Source: JANOQP01 sp044227705
GTDB taxonomy: Bacteria; Bacteroidota; Bacteroidia; Chitinophagales; Saprospiraceae
Assembly (NCBI GenBank): GCA_044227705.1
Contig: JBGAWE010000086.1
Location: 1 to 16,589, forward strand
Length of the DNA stretch: 16,589 nt
Reading direction: 5' to 3'
Below, piece by piece: positions 8,421 through 14,513 of this stretch. The notes under the pieces are model-generated. The model ran no database searches. It was not told where the DNA came from and worked only from the letters and a program-made list of their open reading frames with translations. The translations under genes and the position numbers were made by a program. How positions within the stretch are numbered: position 1 is the first letter of the stretch; each line of letters begins with the position of its first letter.

Positions 8421-9475
8421 GGCTGCTTGATTTTCAAAAAGGCCTCGGCCAGTTCCAGCCCCCGGATTTGCCCGGCGACGTAATCGCGCAGCTCCTCGTA
8501 GCCGCCCTGCGCGTGTCGGAGGAAGCCGCTCGCCTGCCCGTAGACCGCCGGCAGCGTGGATTTTTTTGTCAAAAAGTACCCGTCGAGAAAGCCGTCCACT
8601 CCGCCCGAGATGATGACCTGCCGGGTCAAACAGCGGTCGCCAAGCTCGGCGGCGGCGACGTTGACCCAGTCGAGCATCTCGGCGGCGGCGTGGCCGACGG
8701 CCGATATTTTTTCAAAAAGCTCCCGCTTCTCGGCCGAGCTTCGCAGGAGTTCGAGCTTCGAGAAGTTGGTGCCGCCGGCCGCCGCGAAGTCGATGGCCGC
8801 GAGGGGCAGTTGCAGCAGGGCGCGGGCGCTGGCGGGGCCGAAGCCTTGCCCGACCTCCTTTATTATCAGCGGAATCCGCCCGTGCGTCTTTGCCAAGAAG
8901 AGGCGGATGGTCTCGACGGGCGCGTGTCGGAAGCGGTCGCCCTCCGGCTGCATCGCCTCTTGCATCGGGTTGACGTGTATGATGAGGCCGTCGGCCCGCA
9001 GCTTTTCGAGCATCGAGAAGAGGGCGGGCAGCTCGTGTCTTTCCAAGACCCGCTCGATTTGGGCGATGCCGAGGTTGGCGAAGAGCGGCAAATCCGGGCC
9101 GATTGTTTCTCTCAAATCAAAGTCGGCAAGGCGGTCGTCGCTGTCCAAAAGCTGGCGACAGGAGCCGAGGCCCATGCCCATGCCGAACTCGCGGCAGGCG
9201 CGTGCGAGGTTGCGGTTGATGGCCCCGGCGCGGGCCGTGCCGCCGGTCATCGAGGAGACCCAGAGCGGGGCGCGGCATTTTCTGCCCAAAAAATCGAAGG
9301 CTGGGAGGCTGCCCGGCTCGGGGTGGGCGGCGAGCATCGGCTCGTAAAAGAACCGCCCGTCGAGCGCGGCCGACGCGACCTGCGAGCGCAGCGCCAGCTC
9401 GATATGGTCTTTTTTCCGCTCGGCGGCGGTCGGGTCGGCGGCCGTCGGTAGGATGGAGGGAGCTTCGACTTTCAT
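8417..9475 (-). CDS. fni: Type 2 isopentenyl-diphosphate delta-isomerase, 352 aa
   Basis: This FMN-dependent enzyme isomerises isopentenyl diphosphate to dimethylallyl diphosphate. Diagnostic type 2 motifs are RKKDHI (20-25), SSMTGGT (74-80), HVNPMQEAMQPEGD (167-180, including the Gln and the Mg-binding Glu), KEVGQG (206-211), AAGGTN (232-237) and ISGGVDG (289-295). The length of 352 aa matches the family. The frame stays open to 9649, but that extension reads through a transcription terminator, so the ATG at 9475 is chosen; a promoter-like box lies 26 nt upstream. It is the first gene of the unit fni, HMG-CoA reductase, amidotransferase, lipoprotein. It is cytosolic. The assignment is secure. 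Confidence 0.96.
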   Translation of the reverse strand: MKVEAPSILPTAADPTAAERKKDHIELALRSQVASAALDGRFFYEPMLAAHPEPGSLPAFDFLGRKCRAPLWVSSMTGGTARAGAINRNLARACREFGMGMGLGSCRQLLDSDDRLADFDLRETIGPDLPLFANLGIAQIERVLERHELPALFSMLEKLRADGLIIHVNPMQEAMQPEGDRFRHAPVETIRLFLAKTHGRIPLIIKEVGQGFGPASARALLQLPLAAIDFAAAGGTNFSKLELLRSSAEKRELFEKISAVGHAAAEMLDWVNVAAAELGDRCLTRQVIISGGVDGFLDGYFLTKKSTLPAVYGQASGFLRHAQGGYEELRDYVAGQIRGLELAEAFLKIKQP

Positions 9476-9501
9476 GCGAGAAATTTCCGGGCGGGGTGGG
9501 G

Positions 9502-9509
9502 CGAAGGTA
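9502..9509 (-). promoter_or_regulatory. Candidate -7 box of the fni operon
   Basis: The minus strand reads TACCTTCG followed by CC, one mismatch from the Bacteroidota -7 element TAnnTTTG. It lies 26 nt before the fni ATG and downstream of the preceding terminator. No good -33 TTTG is seen at the 19-nt spacing. Confidence 0.4.
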
Positions 9510-9608
9510 GAACGGGCCGCCGCGCCGCAGGTAACCACCGGGCCGCCTTTTGGTTTTGCCCACTGTCGGGTCAAATGCCGAAAGGCAGATGGGCCGCTTT
9601 TGCACACG

Positions 9609-9646
9609 AAAAAGCCTCGCCCGCCGGAGCGAACGAGGCTTTTTTT
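9609..9646 (-). terminator. Rho-independent terminator after ompA-like gene
   Basis: An 11-bp perfect stem pairs AAAAAGCCTCG (9609-9619) with its complement (9634-9644) around a 14-nt loop. A/T runs flank it on both sides, so it could act on both strands. On the minus strand it sits 22 nt after the OmpA stop codon and before fni. Confidence 0.85.
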
Positions 9647-9668
9647 CATCTCAAAAACCGGCCGGTTC

Positions 9669-11183
9669 TTATTTCAAGAACGTGGTGAACTCGGTGCGGC
9701 GGTTTTGGTAGCGGCCTTCTTTCGTCTTGTTGTCGCCGACCGGGCGGGTCTCGCCGTAGCCAGCGGAGACCATGCGCTCGCGGGCGAGGCCGTGGGCGGC
9801 GAGGTAGTCAAGGCAGGCCATGGCGCGGGCCTCCGAGAGCTTCTGGTTGCGGGCCGGGTCGCCGACGTTGTCGGTGTGTCCCTCGATGCGCAGGTTGTAG
9901 TCCGGGTAGTTGTTGAGGATGCCGACAATCTCGTCGAGGACGGCGTAGGACTCCTTCTTGATTTTCGCGCTGCCCGTCTCGAACTGGACGGCGCGCATGG
10001 CGAACTCGAGCTTCTTCTTCTCCTCGACCTTCATCTCGGGGCAGCCCTTGTTGGATGCCGGGCCGGGGGTGTCGGGGCATTTGTCGTCCATGTCGACCAC
10101 GCCGTCGCCGTCCTTGTCGGGGCAGCCCTTGTTGGCGGCGGTACCTTTCACGTCGGGGCAGCGGTCGTCGCCGTCGGCGATGCCGTCACCGTCCTTGTCG
10201 GGGCAGCCTTTCAGCGCGGCGATGCCTTTCACCTTCGGGCAGGCGTCGTCTTTGTCGAGCACGCCGTCGCCGTCGGTGTCGAGCCACGGGCAGCCGTTGT
10301 TCTCCTTCGGGCCCCGCTCTTTCGGGCATTTGTCGACGTTGTCGGGCAGGCCGTCGCTGTCGGTGTCGGGGCAGCCTTTGTACTCCGGCGTGCCGGGGTC
10401 TTTCGGGCAGAGGTCCTCGGAGTCGATGATGCCGTCGTTGTCGGTGTCGGGGCAGCCCTGGAATATGGCGAGGCCGGCCTCCGTCGGGCATTTGTCCTCC
10501 GAGTCCTGGATGCCGTCGCCGTCGGTGTCGGGGCAGCCTTTGAAAGCGGCGATGCCGGGGATGGTGGGGCAGGCGTCGCTTTTGTCGTAGATGCCGTCGC
10601 CGTCGGTGTCGGTGCGCGGGCCGAGGTCCATGACGAGGCCGATGTGGCTGACGATGCCGTCGATGCCGCGCCCGCGCCCGTCGATGCGGTACTCGGATTG
10701 TCCCGAGAGGTACCAGCCAGGGAAGAGCTTGATGTTGAGGCCCACGCCGAGCGGGAGCTGCGCCGTGAACCGGTCCTGGTCAAAAATCCACTGGGAACCG
10801 ACGCCGAACTGGGCATAAGGCACGATGCGGTACTTCGCCTTTCGGATGGAGTAGCGGAAGAGCAGGTCGAGGTTCGAGAAGAGCAGCCGGTTGGTCTCGT
10901 GCGTCACGTCCTCACGGCTGACCGGGAAGCGCGTGTGGCCGATCTTGAACGGGATGACGAAGCCCGCGTGGTCGTCGACGTGCTGGATGTACGAGAACTC
11001 GAAGCCCGTCGGCTTGGAGTGCTTCCACGCCCGGACGAGGTCGAAGTCGTGCCCCTTCGCGGTCGGCTCGACGAAGTTGTAGACCAGGTAGCTCACCCCG
11101 AAGCCGCGCTCCTGCGCGTTGGCGGTGGGCATGGCGAGGCCGACAAAAAGTAGGAAGAAGAAAAGTTGGGTCAATCGCTTCAT
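9669..11183 (-). CDS. OmpA-family outer-membrane protein with seven thrombospondin type 3 repeats, 504 aa
   Basis: Residues 1-23 are a signal peptide ending ANAQ. Residues 24-190 are a beta-rich segment (YNFVEP, GFEFSYIQHV, YRIVPYAQFGVGSQW, YRIDGRGRGIDG) likely to form the outer-membrane barrel. Residues 191-382 hold seven acidic D-x-D-x-D-G-x-x-D-x-x-D-x-C-P repeats of the thrombospondin type 3 kind, expected to bind Ca2+. Residues 398-504 are the OmpA peptidoglycan-binding domain, with EGHTDNVGD and NQKLSEARA. D438 and R453 are the expected diaminopimelate-contacting residues. The protein would anchor the outer membrane to the cell wall through a rigid calcium-bound linker, a common architecture in Bacteroidota. 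It appears monocistronic: a terminator follows, and a divergent intergenic region of 255 nt precedes it. Confidence 0.94.
   Translation of the reverse strand: MKRLTQLFFFLLFVGLAMPTANAQERGFGVSYLVYNFVEPTAKGHDFDLVRAWKHSKPTGFEFSYIQHVDDHAGFVIPFKIGHTRFPVSREDVTHETNRLLFSNLDLLFRYSIRKAKYRIVPYAQFGVGSQWIFDQDRFTAQLPLGVGLNIKLFPGWYLSGQSEYRIDGRGRGIDGIVSHIGLVMDLGPRTDTDGDGIYDKSDACPTIPGIAAFKGCPDTDGDGIQDSEDKCPTEAGLAIFQGCPDTDNDGIIDSEDLCPKDPGTPEYKGCPDTDSDGLPDNVDKCPKERGPKENNGCPWLDTDGDGVLDKDDACPKVKGIAALKGCPDKDGDGIADGDDRCPDVKGTAANKGCPDKDGDGVVDMDDKCPDTPGPASNKGCPEMKVEEKKKLEFAMRAVQFETGSAKIKKESYAVLDEIVGILNNYPDYNLRIEGHTDNVGDPARNQKLSEARAMACLDYLAAHGLARERMVSAGYGETRPVGDNKTKEGRYQNRRTEFTTFLK
10038..10613 (-). repeat. Imperfect tandem repeats encoding the TSP3 linker
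   Basis: There are seven degenerate units, about 63-81 nt each, within the OmpA-like gene. The plus strand repeatedly shows GTCGGTGTCGGGGCAGCC-like blocks. Each unit encodes GCPDxDxDG...DxCP. Unit spacing varies through the loop between DxCP and GCPD; the fourth loop is the odd one (KERGPKENNGCPWLDTDG). Confidence 0.85.
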
Positions 11184-11277
11184 ACGACAGAAACTGGTTT
11201 GGATGTGAATGGACGAGGTTTGTTTTTGATGGAAAAGCAGGCTTGTTCGGCCATTTTTCAGCCCAAAAACGCCGGGG

Positions 11278-11285
11278 CATAGGTA
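11278..11285 (-). promoter_or_regulatory. Candidate -7 box of the OmpA-like gene
   Basis: The minus strand reads TACCTATG followed by CC, one mismatch from TAnnTTTG. It would give a leader of about 90 nt. No matching -33 TTTG lies 19 nt upstream. Confidence 0.28.
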
Positions 11286-11292
11286 GCAACAA

Positions 11293-11323
11293 TTTGTGTA
11301 TCCATGACGCCCCTTTATTTTTC
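11293..11323 (+). promoter_or_regulatory. Candidate promoter P1 of the PLP-enzyme gene
   Basis: TTTG (11293-11296), exactly 19 nt, then TATTTTTC (11316-11323). This is the Bacteroidota consensus with one mismatch. The implied leader is about 110 nt. It partly overlaps the promoter region of the divergent OmpA-like gene. Confidence 0.42.
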
Positions 11324-11350
11324 CATTAAATGAGGCCGCAGTTTGCGGGC

Positions 11351-11381
11351 TTCGCGGGGGCCGGGCGGTTTTCTACTTTCG
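11351..11381 (+). promoter_or_regulatory. Candidate promoter P2 of the PLP-enzyme gene
   Basis: TTCG (11351-11354), 19 nt, then TACTTTCG (11374-11381) followed by CC. Each box differs from the consensus by a single T-to-C change. The -7 box closely resembles the one upstream of fni. The implied leader is about 50 nt. Confidence 0.4.
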
Positions 11382-11438
11382 CCGCCGCAACCCGTTGGCC
11401 GATGGAACCGGCCGACCCAAACTCAATCAGGTTTCCGC

Positions 11439-12686
11439 ATGGACATTTTTGAAAAAATCGTCAACCGCATGGGGCCGCTCGGCACCTATGCCGACGTGGC
11501 CGAGGGCTACTACATGTTCCCGCAGCTCGAGGGTGAGCTGGGCAACCGAATGACCTTTCAGGGCCGCGAGGTCGTCTGCTGGAGCATCAACAACTACCTC
11601 GGCCTCGCCAACCACCCAGAGGTGCGCCGCGCCGACGCGCAGGCCGCCGCCGACTGGGGCCTCGCCTATCCGATGGGCGCCCGCATGATGTCGGGCGACA
11701 CGAAGAACCACCGCCGCCTCGAACAGGACCTCGCAGACTTCGTCGGGAAGGAATCCGGCTATCTCCTCAACTTCGGCTATCAAGGCATCCTCTCCGTCAT
11801 CGACTCGCTGCTGGGCCGCCATGACGTCGTCGTCTACGACGCGGAGAGCCACGCCTGCATCGTCGACGCGCTTAGGATGCACATCGGCCACCGCTTCGCC
11901 TATCTGCACAACAACATCGCCTCGCTGGAAAAACACCTGATTTCCGCGCAAAAAATCACGGAGAAGACCGGCGGCGGGATCCTCGTCATCACCGAGGGCG
12001 TCTTCGGGATGCGCGGCGACCAGGGCAAGCTGCGCGAAATCGCCCAACTGAAAAAGGACTACAACTTCCGCCTTCTCATCGACGACGCGCACGGCTTCGG
12101 CATGCTCGGCAAGCGCGGCGCGGGCGCGGCGGAGGAGCAGGGCGTGGAGGACGCGGTCGATCTCTATTTCTCCACTTTTGCCAAAAGCATGGCCCTCATC
12201 GGCGCGTTCGTCGCCGGGCCGAAAGAGATAATCAGGTACCTGCGCTTCAACATGAGGTCGCAGATTTATGCCAAATCCCTCCCGATGCCGCTCGTCGTCG
12301 GCCTGCAAAAGCGGCTGGAGCTTTTGAAAAGCGAGACCCACCTGCGCGAAAAACTCTGGGAGAACGTCCGCAAGCTGCAAGGCGGCCTCCGCGAGCGCGG
12401 CTTCAACCTCGGCGACACGAACACCTGCGTCACTCCCGTCTACCTCTCCGGCACGACCGAGGAGGCGATGGCTTTGGTGAAAGACATGAGGGAGAACTTC
12501 GGCGTCTTCTGCTCCATCGTCGTCTACCCCGTCATCCCGAAGGGCATGATGATTTTGCGGCTCATCCCGACCGCCGACCACACCGACGCGGACATCCAAC
12601 AGACGCTCGATGCCTTCGCGGCCGTCGGCAAAAAGCTGGCGGACGGGACTTACAAACAGTACGTCCCCGAGAAAATCGCCGGTTGA
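11439..12686 (+). CDS. Alpha-oxoamine synthase family PLP enzyme (serine palmitoyltransferase / KBL-like), 415 aa
   Basis: This is a fold-type I PLP enzyme of the family that condenses an amino acid with an acyl-CoA (serine palmitoyltransferase, 2-amino-3-ketobutyrate CoA ligase, AONS, cysteate fatty-acyltransferase). Visible signatures are NNYLGLANHP (51-60), MGARMMSGD (79-87), ESHACIVDA with the PLP-stacking His138, TEGVFGMRGD (185-194), DDAHGFG with the PLP-contacting Asp215 and His218, and STFAKSMALIGAF with the Schiff-base Lys249. The length matches the family. A closely similar protein (EGYYxFPxLEG, then AYPMGARMMSG) is, from memory, widespread in Bacteroidota and is usually annotated only as an aminotransferase or KBL. 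A role in sphingolipid or sulfonolipid base synthesis is possible but unproven. The ATG at 11439 fits the family N-terminus (MDIFEKIVNRMGPLG); the frame is open from 11343, but that part looks non-coding. It is monocistronic and ends at a strong terminator. Confidence 0.9.
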   Translation: MDIFEKIVNRMGPLGTYADVAEGYYMFPQLEGELGNRMTFQGREVVCWSINNYLGLANHPEVRRADAQAAADWGLAYPMGARMMSGDTKNHRRLEQDLADFVGKESGYLLNFGYQGILSVIDSLLGRHDVVVYDAESHACIVDALRMHIGHRFAYLHNNIASLEKHLISAQKITEKTGGGILVITEGVFGMRGDQGKLREIAQLKKDYNFRLLIDDAHGFGMLGKRGAGAAEEQGVEDAVDLYFSTFAKSMALIGAFVAGPKEIIRYLRFNMRSQIYAKSLPMPLVVGLQKRLELLKSETHLREKLWENVRKLQGGLRERGFNLGDTNTCVTPVYLSGTTEEAMALVKDMRENFGVFCSIVVYPVIPKGMMILRLIPTADHTDADIQQTLDAFAAVGKKLADGTYKQYVPEKIAG

Positions 12687-12713
12687 AAACGGCGGCCAGA
12701 CTTCCTCAAACAG

Positions 12714-12743
12714 AAAAAGCCTCGCTCGACAGCGGGGCTTTTT
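12714..12743. terminator. Bidirectional rho-independent terminator between convergent genes
   Basis: A 12-bp stem pairs AAAAAGCCTCGC (12714-12725) with GCGGGGCTTTTT (12732-12743), with one G-T wobble and a 6-nt loop. A and T runs at the two ends serve both strands. It lies between the PLP-enzyme stop (12686) and the rhodanese-thioredoxin stop (12768). Its left arm is nearly the same sequence as that of the 9609 terminator. Confidence 0.88.
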
Positions 12744-12767
12744 CTTTTCAAACAGGCTCGGCTCGGC

Positions 12768-13502
12768 TCAAAGTGACCCGAGCTTGGCGACCACCTCGGC
12801 CTTTTCGATGAAGCCGACGTTGCGCCAAACGCTCTGCCCTTTTCTGTAAATCAACAAAGTCGGCAGGGCCTCGACCGACAGCGACCGCGCCAGCTCCTGG
12901 CTCTGGTCGACGTCGATGCGGACGACTTCCACGCGGTCGGCCATGTCCTTTTTTATCTCGTCGAGATAGGGCGCCATCCTCTTGCAAGGTGCGCACCACG
13001 GGGCGTAGAAGTCCACGAGGACGAGCTTTTCCGATTTCAGAAGTTTGTCGAAATCGGCCTGCGCCATGCCATTTCCCGACGGCGGCGGCGGTGCGCTGCC
13101 CATGTCGAGCGGGAGGTTGGCGGCCCGCCACTTCATGATGCCGCCCTGCATCTCGATGACCGACTGGAAGCCGTCGGCCCGCAGCTTTTTGGCCGCCTCG
13201 CCGCTCCGCCCGCCGCTCAAACAGTAGATGAAAACGGACTTCGACTTGTCGAGCCGCGCCTCTTTTTCGGCAAAACCGCTGCCGTTCCAGTTGATGTTGA
13301 CCGCCCCGGAGAGGTGCCCTGCCGCGAACTCGTCGGGCGTGCGCACGTCAAGGAGGAGCGCGTCAGGGCAGGCCTTCACCTTTTCGGAGAACTCCGCGAC
13401 GGCGAGGCTGGTGGCCCCGGCGGGCGGGCATTGGGCGTTGGTGCAGGTCTGCCACGAGAGGCCGATGCCGGCGAGGAGCAGGAGGAATTCGAGTTTTTTC
13501 AT
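12768..13502 (-). CDS. Exported rhodanese-thioredoxin fusion protein, 244 aa
   Basis: Residues 1-23 form a signal peptide (MKKLEFLLLLAGIGLSW...NAQ). A nearby Cys20 and Cys25 make lipidation conceivable, but the lipobox is poor. Residues 33-133 are a rhodanese domain: LLLDVRTPDEFAAGHLSGAVNI, and the active-site loop C94-LSGG-R99. A Pro-rich linker (PPPPSG) leads to a thioredoxin domain (about 147-244) with the classic active site W-C170-A-P-C173 and cis-Pro214 in EALPTLL. Rhodaneses carry sulfane sulfur on the loop Cys; the thioredoxin site could reduce the persulfide, giving a self-contained sulfur transfer and reduction device in the periplasm (inference). It is the last gene of the Crp/DUF2892-rhodanese/OsmC unit, 12 nt after the OsmC stop. 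The start codon sits at the centre of a 16-bp palindrome (13494-13509). Confidence 0.93.
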   Translation of the reverse strand: MKKLEFLLLLAGIGLSWQTCTNAQCPPAGATSLAVAEFSEKVKACPDALLLDVRTPDEFAAGHLSGAVNINWNGSGFAEKEARLDKSKSVFIYCLSGGRSGEAAKKLRADGFQSVIEMQGGIMKWRAANLPLDMGSAPPPPSGNGMAQADFDKLLKSEKLVLVDFYAPWCAPCKRMAPYLDEIKKDMADRVEVVRIDVDQSQELARSLSVEALPTLLIYRKGQSVWRNVGFIEKAEVVAKLGSL

Positions 13503-13514
13503 GAAAAAATGAGT

Positions 13515-13964
13515 TCAGTTGACCGGGGCCAAAACTACCACGCGGGGCTGAAAGACAATCTTCGACCGCACCGAGTTGGAGATGAGGCAGGCCGCGTCGG
13601 ACTTGGCCAGCACGCGCTCGGCCCGTTCGCGGTCGGCCTCGTTGAGTATCTCGACGACGGGCGAGAGCACGACCTCGCTCATCATGTACTTGCCGTCGAC
13701 GATTTCTAGCTTGCCCACGGCGTTGCTCTTGAAGCTCTCGAAGGCGAGCTTGGAGTTCTCGGCGATGGCCAAAAAGGTGGTCATCAGGCAGCTCTCGATG
13801 GCCGCCACGAAAAGGTGCTCGGGCGACCAGATGCCCGGCATCCCCTTTGGGAACTCGGGCGGCGTGGCCACCTCGACCGCCTCGTCGAGCACGCGCGAGC
13901 GCATCGTGCCCTTCCGGTCGCCGTCCCAGCGGACGGAGACGTCGTAGAAATGTTCTTGTGCCAT
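13515..13964 (-). CDS. OsmC/Ohr-family thiol peroxidase-like protein, 149 aa
   Basis: OsmC/Ohr proteins reduce organic hydroperoxides, and some act on persulfides or fatty-acid peroxides, using two conserved cysteines. Both are present: C59 in AAIESCLMTTF and C126 in DAACLISNS. The N-terminal strand region (YDVSVRWDGDRKG) and PEFPKGMPGIWSPEHLFVAAIESC fit the family, which is usually about 135-150 aa. There is no signal peptide, so it is cytosolic. In the SAACLVSNS-like second motif the protein resembles the OsmC branch found in Bacteroidota rather than classical Ohr; this is a visual judgement. The gene is 15 nt after the DUF2892-rhodanese gene and 12 nt before the rhodanese-thioredoxin gene, so co-transcription is very likely. 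Confidence 0.93.
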   Translation of the reverse strand: MAQEHFYDVSVRWDGDRKGTMRSRVLDEAVEVATPPEFPKGMPGIWSPEHLFVAAIESCLMTTFLAIAENSKLAFESFKSNAVGKLEIVDGKYMMSEVVLSPVVEILNEADRERAERVLAKSDAACLISNSVRSKIVFQPRVVVLAPVN

Positions 13965-13979
13965 GACAATAGGAGTCTT

Positions 13980-14441
13980 TTAGTTGAGCGATTGGGCGAC
14001 GGCCGTCCACGGGCCGCCGTTTTGGCAGCGGATGCCCGCCGCTTTGAGGATGGAGGTCGCACGGCCGCTGCGCATACCGCTGGCGCAGCACAGCACGATG
14101 GGCTGCGGGAGCTTGCGAAGCTCGCCGATGCGGCCCTCGATTTCGTTGAGCGGGATGTTGAGGCTCCGGGCCGCGTGGCCGCTGGCGAACTCCTCGCGGG
14201 TGCGGACGTCGACGATGGTGGCGTTACTTGGCATCATTTCTTTTTTTTTAAAAGTGGAAAAACCGAACGGCAGGTAGAGCGGGCAGAAGCCGAGGAAGCT
14301 CGTCGCCGCGAAAACGGCGGCCAGCACAAGCAGCACTGTCGCCGTGCCGCCGCCGATGTTGCCGGTCAGATAAAGGAGGGCAATTGCCGCCGCCACGAGC
14401 AGTCGGAGGCCGCGGTCGAGGGAACCCATGTTGACTTGCAT
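13980..14441 (-). CDS. DUF2892-rhodanese membrane fusion (YgaP-like parts in reverse order), 153 aa
   Basis: Residues 1-65 are a DUF2892 membrane unit: MGSLDRGLRLLVAAAIALLYLTG, a second hydrophobic segment, and the family signature GFCPLYLPFGFSTF. Residues 69-153 are a full small rhodanese domain: TIVDVRTREEFASGHA, LNIPLNEI, and the active loop C119-ASGM-R124. E. coli YgaP has the rhodanese first and the membrane part second; here the order is reversed. The junction is KKKEMM, encoded by an A9 tract followed by GAAATGATG. With one A fewer, the first protein would stop at TGA and the second would begin at the overlapping ATG. Two separate genes are therefore a real alternative (see findings). 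The domain would face the cytoplasm and carry sulfane sulfur. The gene lies 72 nt after the Crp-type gene and 15 nt before the OsmC gene. Confidence 0.88.
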   Translation of the reverse strand: MQVNMGSLDRGLRLLVAAAIALLYLTGNIGGGTATVLLVLAAVFAATSFLGFCPLYLPFGFSTFKKKEMMPSNATIVDVRTREEFASGHAARSLNIPLNEIEGRIGELRKLPQPIVLCCASGMRSGRATSILKAAGIRCQNGGPWTAVAQSLN

Positions 14442-14470
14442 GACTTTCTGATTTTGGTGAAAGATTCTGC

Positions 14471-14480
14471 GGCGAAGGTC
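14471..14480 (-). promoter_or_regulatory. Candidate -7 box upstream of the DUF2892-rhodanese gene
   Basis: The minus strand reads GACCTTCGCC, one mismatch from the TACCTTCGCC upstream of fni, 29 nt before the ATG at 14441. No -33 TTTG is visible 19 nt upstream, which would fit an activator-dependent promoter (inference). Confidence 0.33.
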
Positions 14481-14513
14481 GCGGGGCGCCCGGCGGCCGC
14501 TCGGCCACCTTTG

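Noticed and set aside
9453..11153. 566-codon plus-strand frame opposite the OmpA-like gene
   Set aside because: It is a low-complexity Val/Gly/Ala/Asp translation mirroring the TSP3 repeats. The antisense frame has the full OmpA architecture.
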